Part shown: one piece after another, positions 1 through 7,860 of the stretch
Numbering within the stretch: the stretch's first letter is position 1
How the letters are laid out: each line of letters begins with the position of its first letter
Source: Candidatus Heimdallarchaeota archaeon
GTDB lineage: Archaea; Asgardarchaeota; Heimdallarchaeia; Heimdallarchaeales; Heimdallarchaeaceae
DNA length: 46,223 bases
Direction of reading: 5' to 3'
Assembly: GCA_021399395.1 (NCBI GenBank)
Contig: JAAFKJ010000026.1
Location: 1-46,223 of the forward strand
Made by a program: the position numbers and the translations under genes
Notes under the pieces: generated by a model
The model's database searches: none
What the model was told of the DNA's origin: nothing
Seen by the model: the letters and a program-made list of their open reading frames with translations, nothing else

Positions 1-89
1 GAAGCATTATAAAATATTGCTATTTGTTGATTTTCTGGAAGCATTATAAAATATTGCTATTTGTTGATTTTCTGGAAGCATTGTAAAAT
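1..89. repeat. 37-bp direct tandem repeat, about 2.4 copies
   Basis: Positions 1-37 and 38-74 are identical 37-mers beginning GAAGCATTATAAAATATTGC. A third copy starts at 75 and decays after about 15 bases, with one mismatch at position 83. No unique spacer separates the copies, so this is a tandem repeat and not a CRISPR array. It starts at the window edge and may extend further left. It lies just upstream of the mtd promoter. Function unknown. Confidence 0.9.
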
Positions 90-104
90 TATATCCAGAT
101 GATG

Positions 105-119
105 AAATATATAAAGGGG
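105..119 (+). promoter_or_regulatory. TATA box of mtd
   Basis: AAATATATAAAGGGG is a good archaeal TATA element. Its centre, near 111, lies about 34 bases before the ATG at 145, which predicts a leader of only a few bases. The upstream BRE is not distinctive. Confidence 0.55.
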
Positions 120-144
120 ATAAGAAGAACATAATCTGATTACA

Positions 145-978
145 ATGGTTAAGATAACTTTTGTTAAAATTGGAAATATAACGCTAACAACATTAATCGA
201 TATAATGTTAGATGAGCGAGCAAGTCGAGCTGATATTGAAGCAACCGTAATTAGTTCTTCAACAAAAATGAAACTTTCAGCAGCTGAAAGAATCTTTCCC
301 CTTATAGATCAAGTTGAAACAGATTTAATGGTAATGATTTCTCCTAATGCTAATGATAAAGGACCTCAATCGGTAATTGACAGATATAAAGAAAAATATC
401 CTTTGATCGTCGTTTCTGATACAGCTGATAAAGAAGTACGAGCTAAATGGAAAGAAGAAGGAGTTGGCTACATCATTGCTCCATTTGATCCAATGATCGG
501 TGCAAAGAGAGACTTTCTAGATACAACAGAAATGTGTTTGTTCAATGGTCACATAATTACCGCATTCAGCGCTTGTGGTGTATTCGCATACATTACCGCT
601 TTGTTTGATGGAGTTATCGATCAACTCAAAGCTGGTGAAAAACCAACCTTACCTCTAAAGAATATGTCAAGCATTGGTGTAGTTACAAGTGTTGCATTCG
701 GTAACGAATACTCTAGACCAAAAGCATTAGCAGCATTGAATATTCTAAAAGATGCAGGCAATGTAAACGTCAATGGATGCTTTGTGGAAAAGGATAAAGA
801 AAAAGCACTTATCAAAGTAGCAGGGGCTCATGAAATGGTTCGTCAAGCTGCACTATTAGCAGATGAAATCAGAGAACTTGAAAAAGCTTCCAATCATCTA
901 GTAAGAACTCCTCATGGAAAAGAAGGAGAATTATTGCACAAAATCCACTTCTTTGATGAAGCACACGAAAAAAAATAG
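145..978 (+). CDS. mtd: F420-dependent methylenetetrahydromethanopterin dehydrogenase
   Basis: 277 aa, the usual length for Mtd. The enzyme interconverts methylene- and methenyl-tetrahydromethanopterin using coenzyme F420 in the cytosolic C1 pathway. Recognised along its whole length: N-terminal VKITFVKIGN, the LDERASR segment near residue 25, AKRDFLDTTEM in the middle, and the C-terminal block GCFVEKDKEKA ... AHEMVRQAALLADEIRELEKA ... VRTPHG, which closely follows methanogen Mtd as I know it. The ATG at 145 fits the family start and a TATA box at 105-119. A hairpin terminator follows immediately, so it is probably monocistronic. It implies that this organism makes F420 and a tetrahydromethanopterin-type C1 carrier. 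No other C1 gene is in the window. Confidence 0.96.
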   Translation: MVKITFVKIGNITLTTLIDIMLDERASRADIEATVISSSTKMKLSAAERIFPLIDQVETDLMVMISPNANDKGPQSVIDRYKEKYPLIVVSDTADKEVRAKWKEEGVGYIIAPFDPMIGAKRDFLDTTEMCLFNGHIITAFSACGVFAYITALFDGVIDQLKAGEKPTLPLKNMSSIGVVTSVAFGNEYSRPKALAALNILKDAGNVNVNGCFVEKDKEKALIKVAGAHEMVRQAALLADEIRELEKASNHLVRTPHGKEGELLHKIHFFDEAHEKK

Positions 979-1000
979 GTAACTCTTGAGTTACTTTTTT
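979..1000 (+). terminator. Hairpin plus T-tract terminator after mtd
   Basis: GTAACT (979-984), loop CTTG, AGTTAC (989-994), then TTTTTT (995-1000), starting directly after the mtd stop codon. The stem is perfect at 6 bp. Confidence 0.75.
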
Positions 1001-1046
1001 CTTATTTTCTCGATAGTTTTTTATTTATTAAATTTATGAGTTTCTT

Positions 1047-1694
1047 ATGCATATTGCATTAATCATTTTTTTAGTCATTATTGGTATCCCTATAGCTTGG
1101 TTTATACTTGGACTTACATTGATCAGACTCATTCGCAAAATCTATCCCTTTCCAATACCCCACTTCGTTGTTAATCTCATAGACAACCCTATACGAAGAA
1201 AATACATCCAGAATCCTGATGAAATTGCTGAAAGGATGGGATTAAAACCAGGTGATAGAGTTTTGGAAGTTGGTCCAGGTAAAGGAAGTTATACAAAAGC
1301 AGTTGCGGAAAGAATATTACCTGAAGGGAAAGTGTATGCGATTGACATTCAACAACCCATATTGGACAGATTAGAAAAACGTTTGAAAGAGGAAAATATC
1401 ACCAACATTATACCAAAACTTGATGATGCGTACAACCTTTCATTCGAAGATGATTCTATTGATATAATCTTTGCTATTGCATGTCTACCTGAAATTCCAA
1501 AACAAGTAGAAGTGTTAGAAGAATTTAAGAGAGTGCTAAAACCTGGTGGGATAATCTCTCTCTGTGAGTTATTTATTGATCCCGATTATCCTTTAAGAAA
1601 AACCGAAAAAAAGTGGGCTAAAAAAGCAGGTTTGGTTTTGAAAGAAGAATATGGTAACTGGTTTGCTTATCAGCTCAATTTCACTAAAAAATAA
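1047..1694 (+). CDS. Membrane-anchored class I SAM-dependent methyltransferase
   Basis: 215 aa. Residues 1-27 form one hydrophobic segment (signal anchor), followed by a basic linker. The rest is a Rossmann methyltransferase: motif I VLEVGPGKGSYT near residue 73, an acidic motif II (VYAIDIQQ) near 97, and a post-motif LKPGGIISLCELF near 165. The substrate is not indicated; the ubiE/Methyltransf_11 type and membrane anchoring suggest a lipid, quinone or other hydrophobic acceptor, which is inference. The ATG at 1047 lies about 25 bases after an AT-rich TATA-like stretch (1021-1032), suggesting a leaderless mRNA. It converges on the next gene with only one base between the stop codons. Confidence 0.85.
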   Translation: MHIALIIFLVIIGIPIAWFILGLTLIRLIRKIYPFPIPHFVVNLIDNPIRRKYIQNPDEIAERMGLKPGDRVLEVGPGKGSYTKAVAERILPEGKVYAIDIQQPILDRLEKRLKEENITNIIPKLDDAYNLSFEDDSIDIIFAIACLPEIPKQVEVLEEFKRVLKPGGIISLCELFIDPDYPLRKTEKKWAKKAGLVLKEEYGNWFAYQLNFTKK

Positions 1695-1695
1695 T

Positions 1696-2226
1696 CTACA
1701 TAGCAGCAGCTGTACTTGTTGATGCAGCGGCTGCTCCTTGTTGTGCTCTAATTATTGTGTCGAGAATTACACTTGCTAGTATAGCAACTGCTGGTTCTAT
1801 ATTATCATAAACCTCAACCAAATATTCAGAATTGATTAATCTGATGTATCTCTGAAAATAGAAAGCTACATTACCATAGTTGTCAACGAATTCAAATGAA
1901 GATCCCCTAACTCTAGCACCCATATACCGTTTAGTTCCAATTTGAATTTCAATTTGAGAACTACAACAGCTGGTAGCATAATCAAAGGTAGCATATCTAA
2001 TGTCATTTTTGAACATCCTATATATTCCTGACCAAACTGCAATTTTCTTAGCAGATAATTCTTCTTTCCCGCTATTATCTTTCATATAGAAGTGAGGTTT
2101 GAAAGATCCTTCTCTATGAATCTCAAATACAGTTGAATCTGTTGACAGGTCTACTATCTCATATCTTGTTTTGAATAATGATATATCTGGATAAATTGCA
2201 AATCCAAAAGGATCAGCTTGGTTCAT
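1696..2226 (-). CDS. LURP-one-related / tubby-like C-terminal fold protein
   Basis: 176 aa from the ATG at 2226. A TTG six codons upstream is in frame, but a TATA-like TTTTATAAC (about 2251-2260, minus strand) places transcription start close to 2230, favouring the ATG. The protein has the rhythm of short beta-strands with polar turns typical of the LURP-one/scramblase/tubby-C beta-barrel (FEIHREG, EFVDNYGN), then a near C-terminal pattern EYLVEVYDN followed by a hydrophobic helix ILASVILDTIIRAQQ, which is the buried central helix of that fold. The tail is Ala/Ser/Thr-rich and disordered. In eukaryotes the fold occurs in phospholipid scramblases, tubby and LOR proteins. Recognition is from pattern only, and the role is unknown. 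Confidence 0.55.
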   Translation of the reverse strand: MNQADPFGFAIYPDISLFKTRYEIVDLSTDSTVFEIHREGSFKPHFYMKDNSGKEELSAKKIAVWSGIYRMFKNDIRYATFDYATSCCSSQIEIQIGTKRYMGARVRGSSFEFVDNYGNVAFYFQRYIRLINSEYLVEVYDNIEPAVAILASVILDTIIRAQQGAAAASTSTAAAM

Positions 2227-2281
2227 TTGAGTAAAAATGAGCAAAAACAGTTATAAAACTATGTAAATAAAAAAATGAAAA

Positions 2282-3577
2282 CTAGGGATAAACCCTGTTT
2301 CGTGTTCTTGGAAAAGGAAGAGTTTCTTGTATGGTATCTAGTCCACACAACCACCAGGTTAGTCTTTCAGCACCCAGTCCAAATCCTGAATGAGGAACTG
2401 AGCCATACTTCCTCAGATCGACATACCAGGAATAATCTTCGATTTCCCATCCCTCTTCCTGAATGCGTCTAACTAAGGTGTCAAGAACATCTTCTCTTTG
2501 ACCACCAGTGATAAGCTCACCGAATCCTTCTGGAGCCATCAAATCAGCTGAATAACACCATTTAGGATCATCTTCATGAAGTTTGACATAGAATGGCTTG
2601 TGTTTGGAAGGATAATCTCTAACAAAGAAGGGCTCACCAATAATGTTTGAAAGAGCTCTTTCCTCTTCAGTTTTCATGTCATCATCCCACTGTAGATCAA
2701 ATCCATTCTCGTTCAAGGTATCAATTGCTTCTTTATAGCTAACTTTTTTGAAAGGAGCTTTGATTGATTCAAGTACTGAAGTATCTCTCTTCAATTCACG
2801 AAATTCCTTCTCATTATGTTCAAGAACATATTGAACGATATAAGCTACCATATCTTCTTGTATCTTCATGTTGCCTTCGAAATCTACAAAAGCTTCTTCA
2901 CCTTCGATATGCCAGAATTCGTTGACATGTCTCTTAGTTCTCATCTTCTCTGCACGGAAACTAGGTGTAATCGCATAGACTTTCTCTAAGCTGTAAATGA
3001 GAGCTTCAAGGTAAAGCTGAATGCTCTGACTAAGGTAAGCTGTTGAATCGAAATACTTCAAGCTGAATAGAGTAGATCCACCTTCACAAGCTGAACCTGT
3101 GAGTATAGGTGGGGTGGTCTCATAGAAATCGTTCTCAAAGAACCATTCTCTAGAAGCTCGAAGAACTGATGCTTTAACTTTCCAAACATTTGTAGACTGA
3201 AAGCTTCTTACAAATAGGTGAGTGTTATCAAGCATGAATTCCTTGCTTTTATCTTTGGCAATAGGGAAGATTTCTCCTTTATGCATTAACTTGAAATCTG
3301 TTAATTTAACTTCAACATTATTTACTGCCCTATTATCCTCTACAGGATTACCTTCAACTATAATATAATTCTCAATAGCAGCTTCATTTAACATTTTCCA
3401 AGCTTCTGGATTGAGATTGTCTTCTTGTCCGATGCATTGGATGATGCCTGAAGCATCACGTAAAACGACAAAGATCTTATCTTTCATTTTACGGATTCGA
3501 TAGATCCATCCTCGGATTGTAACTGAATCTTCCGAGGGAATTACTTCTGCTGCACGTGTGAAAGTTTGTTCGGGCAT
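2282..3577 (-). CDS. asnS: Asparaginyl-tRNA synthetase (class IIb)
   Basis: 431 aa from the ATG at 3577, close to the roughly 430 aa of archaeal AsnRS; an in-frame ATG at 3631 would add 18 residues. It charges tRNA-Asn with asparagine. It has an N-terminal OB-fold anticodon-binding domain (VTIRGWIYRIRKMKDKIFVVLRD), then the class II catalytic core: GSACEGGSTLF, YLSQSIQLYLE, motif 2 FRAEKMRTKRHVNEFWHIEGE, and motif 3 GFGLGAERLTWWLCG followed by FPRTRNRVYP. The SIQLYLE element and the FPRT..RVYP end favour AsnRS over AspRS. The OB domain is present, which argues against the anticodon-domain-lacking asparagine synthetase paralogue. It is divergent from the MFS gene across a shared AT-rich promoter; the TATA there could also serve a leaderless start at 3631. 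Confidence 0.93.
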   Translation of the reverse strand: MPEQTFTRAAEVIPSEDSVTIRGWIYRIRKMKDKIFVVLRDASGIIQCIGQEDNLNPEAWKMLNEAAIENYIIVEGNPVEDNRAVNNVEVKLTDFKLMHKGEIFPIAKDKSKEFMLDNTHLFVRSFQSTNVWKVKASVLRASREWFFENDFYETTPPILTGSACEGGSTLFSLKYFDSTAYLSQSIQLYLEALIYSLEKVYAITPSFRAEKMRTKRHVNEFWHIEGEEAFVDFEGNMKIQEDMVAYIVQYVLEHNEKEFRELKRDTSVLESIKAPFKKVSYKEAIDTLNENGFDLQWDDDMKTEEERALSNIIGEPFFVRDYPSKHKPFYVKLHEDDPKWCYSADLMAPEGFGELITGGQREDVLDTLVRRIQEEGWEIEDYSWYVDLRKYGSVPHSGFGLGAERLTWWLCGLDTIQETLPFPRTRNRVYP

Positions 3578-3650
3578 GAGTTCTCTTGAAGACTCACATA
3601 AAAAAATGTTAGGGTTACGAAGAAAAATCATTCTTCAAGTAGTATCAACC

Positions 3651-3668
3651 ATATCCTTTTAAAATATT
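3651..3668. promoter_or_regulatory. Shared AT-rich divergent promoter, asnS / MFS transporter
   Basis: ATATCCTTTTAAAATATT sits between the divergent genes. Read on the plus strand it gives a TATA-like TTTAAAATA about 25 bases before the ATG at 3687. Read on the minus strand it gives ATTTTAAAAGG about 28 bases before the in-frame ATG at 3631. Confidence 0.45.
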
Positions 3669-3686
3669 TATTTGAACGAAGGTTCA

Positions 3687-5204
3687 ATGAAAAGGGAGAC
3701 CCAAACTCTATTTGGATTAATGTTATCAAGTTTTATTGTTAACCTTGGGTTTGGGGCGATTATGCCTTTTTTGTCATTATATGCAAATCATTTCTTTGAA
3801 CCTTGGGATTGGGGATTTACAACTGTTGGTGTAGTGACTCAGATTGGTCTCTTAACTTCAGCAATGATGATCTCTCGAGCTTTTCTTGCTCCTTTCTTTG
3901 GTAAAATGAGTGATAAAGCAGGACGAAAACCTGTTATTGTCGTTGGTCTAACTATGTATGTTTTTCTAACATTTGGTTTTGGTTTAGCAAGAGCTTTCTG
4001 GTCGCTCTTTCTAGTTAGATTTTTCCAAGGAATTGCTTCTGCCCTCGTTTGGCCTGTTGCTGAATCAGCTGTGGTAGATATTTCCCCTAATGATAAGAGA
4101 GGAAGAAACATAGGTTGGTTTATGCTTTCAATGACTCTTGGGTGGAGTGTGGGTCCATTTATGGGTGGAGGGCTCTTCGCCTTAGTTGAATCTCTTATTG
4201 GTTTAGATTTAGTAAAATTTGCAGGAATGTCTTTATTAGCTCTACCTGCAGCTGTTGGAAGTGGTAGTTTCAATTTATTTGATACTCTACACAACAACCT
4301 TTTTCCTACAATTGACTTAGTTGGAAATGCAGAGGTTTTATCATTCCAGATCACTTTTTTCCTGATGGGAGGATTATCTCTTCTAGCTGTTATACTCTTC
4401 AATTTTCTTGTTATAGACCCTAAAACAAAGAAAGCAAAAATGAGTCTGAAAGAATTATGGATTGCAATTTTAGAAGTTATCAAATCTTTCTTCAAAATCA
4501 GGATTGGGATTCCTGCATTCTTTAAACCATCTTTCTGGAAAGAAAGAACGGTTAGCTTACGTGCATTGTTTGTCATGGCATTTTCAAATGGTTTCAGTTT
4601 CGCGATGATTTTCCCAATATTATCACTCTTTCTAGCACAATTTTATGGGATGAGTACGGAATTAATCGGAACTGTCTTTGGGATAGCTGGTATTGCAGGA
4701 GTTACATTTAATCCTATAGGTGGATATTTAGCGGACAAATCAAGTAAAAAACTGTTAGTTATTGTTTCTGGTGTCGTTTCTGCTCTTCTTCTAGCTACTC
4801 TAGGATTCCAGATGGTATTGTGGGTGTTGATTGCATTATTCATCACAAGGCAGATGTTTCAACAGATTAACATGCCTGCTTTTCGAGCATTACAAGCTGA
4901 TCTTGTTAAACCTGAAACAAGAGGACTAGAATTTGGTAATGTACAACTCTTTCATAATTTTGGTTCTGTTTTCGGTCCGATTCTTGGAGGAATCCTTTAT
5001 GATGTTTTTAGTAAAGTGTCATGGTCTATTGGGACTGTAACTGTCTTTGGTGTAGAAATAATTATGATAATAACATCTTCTATCATGATATTTGCAGTAA
5101 TTATTGTAGGCATATTTGTGAAGAAAGAAGATATGGTTCTAAACGGTTTACCAAGTGTTGTTAATGTTAGAGAACAACCTATTATTCTAGCTGAACAAGA
5201 TTAA
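3687..5204 (+). CDS. Major facilitator superfamily transporter
   Basis: 505 aa from the ATG at 3687; a TTG at 3672 is in frame but less likely given the TATA spacing. About 12 hydrophobic helices in two halves of six. The MFS motif A loop GKMSDKAGRKPVI lies between TM2 and TM3, with the related GGYLADKSSKKLLV between TM8 and TM9. A second conserved arginine-rich loop (DISPNDKRGRNIGW) follows TM4. An inserted hydrophilic/amphipathic stretch of about 60 residues (around 165-230) interrupts the first half and includes FDTLHNN, which is unusual but may be a family feature. The overall type resembles the multidrug-efflux and sugar-efflux branches; substrate unknown. Stand-alone gene divergent from asnS. 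Confidence 0.9.
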   Translation: MKRETQTLFGLMLSSFIVNLGFGAIMPFLSLYANHFFEPWDWGFTTVGVVTQIGLLTSAMMISRAFLAPFFGKMSDKAGRKPVIVVGLTMYVFLTFGFGLARAFWSLFLVRFFQGIASALVWPVAESAVVDISPNDKRGRNIGWFMLSMTLGWSVGPFMGGGLFALVESLIGLDLVKFAGMSLLALPAAVGSGSFNLFDTLHNNLFPTIDLVGNAEVLSFQITFFLMGGLSLLAVILFNFLVIDPKTKKAKMSLKELWIAILEVIKSFFKIRIGIPAFFKPSFWKERTVSLRALFVMAFSNGFSFAMIFPILSLFLAQFYGMSTELIGTVFGIAGIAGVTFNPIGGYLADKSSKKLLVIVSGVVSALLLATLGFQMVLWVLIALFITRQMFQQINMPAFRALQADLVKPETRGLEFGNVQLFHNFGSVFGPILGGILYDVFSKVSWSIGTVTVFGVEIIMIITSSIMIFAVIIVGIFVKKEDMVLNGLPSVVNVREQPIILAEQD

Positions 5205-5275
5205 AATTAGCCTGGATTATCTTTGACCTTGAGTTAAAATTATATACTCTTGAATTATTCCCATAATGAAATATC

Positions 5276-6034
5276 ATGTGTAGACTCTTTCTCAGAATTG
5301 GTAAGGAAGTTAATGAACAAGTCTATTCTGAGTTTATAGGTTCTTGTTCTGATTATGTTGGAGGAGCTAAACTTGATGTTCATGAAAGAAACGAAACCAA
5401 GCTAGAACAGCATTCTGATGGTTTTGGGTATGGTTATGTTAAAGATGATCATTTTGAATTAAGAAGATTTAGAGAACCCATCTATGAACGTAATCCCGTT
5501 GATGAATGGAAAAAAATTGAAACTGACGTTTTATTTATTCATGCAAGAAAAGCACCACCAAACATTACTGTTAATATCAAGAATAACCATCCATTCTATT
5601 GGTATAATGGTGACGAATATGTATTCGGTCACAACGGTACGATTAAGAATAAAATCAATGAATATGATGATCGAAAATTCTTTTTGAAAGGTAGTACAGA
5701 TTCTGAGAAATACTTCTACTCCTTACTCACTGCTATGGCAGAAAAAGAATGGGCACCCGATAAACAGATGATTGACAAATTACTCGAAAACTGGGATTAT
5801 ACCTCGGCAAATTTCATCTTGGCATCGCCTAAGAAAGCTTGGGTTGGAGTGTTCTATAGAAAGGATCCTCTCTACTTTACAATGAAGCTCTACAAAACTG
5901 ATGACTCTATTGTTGTTAGTTCAAGTGCAATTCCCTCATTAGGTTCTCCTACTGAAAGACTTAGACATGGATCTTTAGTTGAAATCGATATAGCGAGCAA
6001 TAATTACTATTACCTAAGTGAATTCAGATTTTAA
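5276..6034 (+). CDS. Class II glutamine amidotransferase (YafJ/Gn-AT II-like)
   Basis: 252 aa. The initiator Met is followed directly by Cys2, the N-terminal nucleophile of Ntn-type glutamine amidotransferases (MCRLF). Further family marks are EQHSDGFGYGYV near residue 44, LFIHARKA near 85 (the Arg that binds glutamine), NNHPFYW near 102 and FGHNGTI near 117. It hydrolyses glutamine to glutamate and ammonia; no synthase domain is fused, so the ammonia acceptor is unknown. The ATG is certain because the Cys must be residue 2. A TATA-like AAATTATATAC lies about 30 bases upstream. The next gene starts 16 bases after its stop, suggesting co-transcription. Confidence 0.9.
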   Translation: MCRLFLRIGKEVNEQVYSEFIGSCSDYVGGAKLDVHERNETKLEQHSDGFGYGYVKDDHFELRRFREPIYERNPVDEWKKIETDVLFIHARKAPPNITVNIKNNHPFYWYNGDEYVFGHNGTIKNKINEYDDRKFFLKGSTDSEKYFYSLLTAMAEKEWAPDKQMIDKLLENWDYTSANFILASPKKAWVGVFYRKDPLYFTMKLYKTDDSIVVSSSAIPSLGSPTERLRHGSLVEIDIASNNYYYLSEFRF

Positions 6035-6050
6035 CTAGGATAGGATAAAA

Positions 6051-6638
6051 GTGTCTAACACTGAATCTGAAGAACATAAAGAGTCTCATCGTGAAAAGAG
6101 AAAAAGAAGCTTTAGCCACAGACTTAAGATTTTTTCAATGAAATTTCTAGCACATCATCCAGCCTGCTATAAATTTGATAACCACATCTTCAAACTAGGC
6201 TCTCTCATGTTATGTGTTGGATGCACAAGTGTAATTCTAGGATTCATCTTATACACAATTGTCTTCTTTTCGTTTTTTGGATTCTTCAGAGGTTTACCTA
6301 TTCTAAGTGGTATAATAGCCGCTTTTGGTGTAGGTATGGCACTAATACAAGTTTTCCTTAAACCAAAAAATAAATGGTTAAAGTCGTTTTTCCGGTTGTG
6401 TCTAGGTATAGGTTTAGGTGCTTATACAAACATAATCGTACTTGCTGCAGATTTATTCAATGTAATTGGAAACTATATCATCCTTGTACAAATTACTCTT
6501 TTTGTTTTGCTGATTCCTGGAATTTATCTTTACAACATACTCAGAGGAGACTCTCCATATCTAGAATGCAAAGAGTGTGAAGAGAAATTCATAGAACCCA
6601 CTTGTGACTACAATGTAGTATCGAATCATAAGGCATGA
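6051..6638 (+). CDS. DUF2085-like cysteine-bearing membrane protein
   Basis: 195 aa with a GTG start at 6051. The N-terminal 27 residues are highly charged (Lys/Arg/Glu/His). Then comes a Cys/His region, AHHPACYKFDNHIFKLGS and LCVGCTSVILGF, resembling the DUF2085 pattern of an HxxC...CxxC cluster preceding TM segments. Four or so TM helices follow. The tail holds another CxxC and a later Cys (ECKECEEKF ... TCDYN). The cysteines suggest metal or disulfide binding; function unknown. It lies 16 bases after the amidotransferase and was probably transcribed with it. Confidence 0.6.
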   Translation: MSNTESEEHKESHREKRKRSFSHRLKIFSMKFLAHHPACYKFDNHIFKLGSLMLCVGCTSVILGFILYTIVFFSFFGFFRGLPILSGIIAAFGVGMALIQVFLKPKNKWLKSFFRLCLGIGLGAYTNIIVLAADLFNVIGNYIILVQITLFVLLIPGIYLYNILRGDSPYLECKECEEKFIEPTCDYNVVSNHKA

Positions 6639-6644
6639 GAAATT

Positions 6645-7052
6645 TTATTCAGAGTCAGTTTCTATTTCAAGTGACTCTTGTATCTCTATTTGGTATCCCT
6701 CTGGATCGTTGAAAACAAATGCTTTGATTTTGAGTTCATTGTTGACAAACATTTCAGATAAACAGTCCACGTTAGCTTCCTTACAGTACTCATAGAACGC
6801 ATCCACATCTGGTACTCTCAGACAGATTTGTACAGGTTTAATCTCATTCCACTTATGCATCCCTTTAGTCTCATCAACTATACCCACATATCCTGCTTCC
6901 GATATTCTATAGATTTTGCAGAATCCTTGGTCAATTTCTATTGGGAATCCAAGAAAGTTTCCATAAAAATCAATTCCTTTCTGTAAATCTCTATAATAGA
7001 TAAAGGTAATGAGTTTGTTAGCTTTATTATCGATTAAATCGGGTCGTTTCAT
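6645..7052 (-). CDS. VOC (glyoxalase/bleomycin-resistance fold) protein
   Basis: 135 aa from the ATG at 7052. An in-frame TTG at 7067 also exists, but a TATA-like AGTATAAATTT (7069-7080, minus) puts the transcription start near 7050. It has two betaalphabetabetabeta modules: FIYYRDLQKGIDFYGNFLGFPI, then VQICLRVPDVDAFYEYCKE and a C-terminal FVFNDPEGYQIEIQE. The terminal Glu (QIEIQE) is the usual metal ligand; a matching early His is not evident. The substrate cannot be told. It shares the fold, length and closing motif with the VOC gene at 36766, suggesting paralogues. Convergent with the membrane-protein gene. Confidence 0.8.
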   Translation of the reverse strand: MKRPDLIDNKANKLITFIYYRDLQKGIDFYGNFLGFPIEIDQGFCKIYRISEAGYVGIVDETKGMHKWNEIKPVQICLRVPDVDAFYEYCKEANVDCLSEMFVNNELKIKAFVFNDPEGYQIEIQESLEIETDSE

Positions 7053-7130
7053 ATATTTCACTTTCAAAATTTATACTATTAGCTGATGTAAATATCCTTA
7101 GTTAGAACTTATTAAGATTGTTGAAAAATA

Positions 7131-7155
7131 GAAAAAGCGAGAGCATGTAACTCTC
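7131..7155 (-). terminator. Hairpin plus U-tract terminator of the secreted-protein gene
   Basis: On the minus strand GAGAG, a 7-nt loop TTACATG, CTCTC, then GC and TTTTTC. The stem arms are at 7151-7155 and 7139-7143 and the T-run complements AAAAA at 7132-7136. It lies 27 bases after the stop of the gene at 7182. Confidence 0.6.
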
Positions 7156-7181
7156 AATGATTTTGTTTAAGATTGGTCTTG

Positions 7182-7676
7182 TTAATTTGGTATTAGCAAT
7201 GTTGCTTCGAAATAATTAACGATGATATTACCATAGATTAAACCCATAAGTTTCATGCCTTCAAAATCTTCAAAACCTTGCATGGAATAGTGACCGGTAA
7301 GTTCTCCATTAATGACTCTTATGCATTTTCTTCCATAAAAGTAACCAGAAAGTTCACCCCAGGTAAAATACATATAGCTTTCTCCGTTAACTATCGCTTT
7401 TCCAATTGTATCATCTATTACGTGGAAAAAGGACTCAGTATAACCTGATATCTCCTCGTCCTCTATGGTTCCTGCTAACCAATGGATATCATAGTAGTCT
7501 TTCATATGTACTATTCCACCTGTGATGGTTATTGTATATGTAGGCGGTTGTGCTAACCATTCCATAGCATAAAACTCTAGTTTCTGTGCTGGTGCAGCTT
7601 GGCTAAGCGCAGGCATAAGGCATAATCCAAATATTAAAACTGAAGCAAAAACAAGAACGTATTTACTTTTTTTCAT
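7182..7676 (-). CDS. Secreted protein of unknown function
   Basis: 164 aa. A classical signal peptide occupies residues 1-28: MKKSK, a hydrophobic core, then ALSQAA before the likely cleavage site. The mature part is beta-rich and hydrophilic with aromatic residues (YTITITGGIVHMKDYYDIHW, FTWGELSGYFYGRK, GHYSMQGFEDFEGMKL) and no second membrane segment, so it is exported and probably released or non-covalently attached. I recognise no family. It has its own terminator downstream and an inverted repeat in its upstream region at 7690-7709. Confidence 0.7.
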   Translation of the reverse strand: MKKSKYVLVFASVLIFGLCLMPALSQAAPAQKLEFYAMEWLAQPPTYTITITGGIVHMKDYYDIHWLAGTIEDEEISGYTESFFHVIDDTIGKAIVNGESYMYFTWGELSGYFYGRKCIRVINGELTGHYSMQGFEDFEGMKLMGLIYGNIIVNYFEATLLIPN

Positions 7677-7689
7677 TTACTCACCTTAT

Positions 7690-7709
7690 ATGTAACCTTG
7701 AAGTTACAT
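7690..7709. promoter_or_regulatory. Inverted repeat upstream of the secreted-protein gene
   Basis: ATGTAAC (7690-7696), spacer CTTGAA, GTTACAT (7703-7709): perfect 7-bp arms, ending 13 bases before the start codon at 7676. It would overlap the transcription start or short leader, where an archaeal repressor could act. It could instead form a leader hairpin. Confidence 0.4.
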
Positions 7710-7831
7710 TATATGTAATTTATTTGTCACATAAAAACATTGTCCAAAAAAGATAATGAAATAAGAACATAATATTTGAATTCATGCTACTCATCTAATA
7801 AGGTCCTATTCAGAATTTTGGCATGTAAGGC

Positions 7832-7838
7832 ATATAAA
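7832..7838 (+). promoter_or_regulatory. TATA box of the candidate small RNA
   Basis: ATATAAA lies 26 bases upstream of a GGG at 7861, the expected transcription start of the structured element that follows. Confidence 0.4.
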
Positions 7839-7860
7839 CGTCTGTTAAACGATTAGTATC

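Noticed and set aside
1-89. CRISPR array
   Set aside because: The 37-bp copies are adjacent with no spacers, and no cas gene is visible.
3839-4576. 245-aa minus-strand reading frame inside the MFS gene
   Set aside because: It mirrors the transporter, which has full MFS motifs and helices. The antisense frame is an Arg/Lys/Pro/Thr-rich shadow of no known family.
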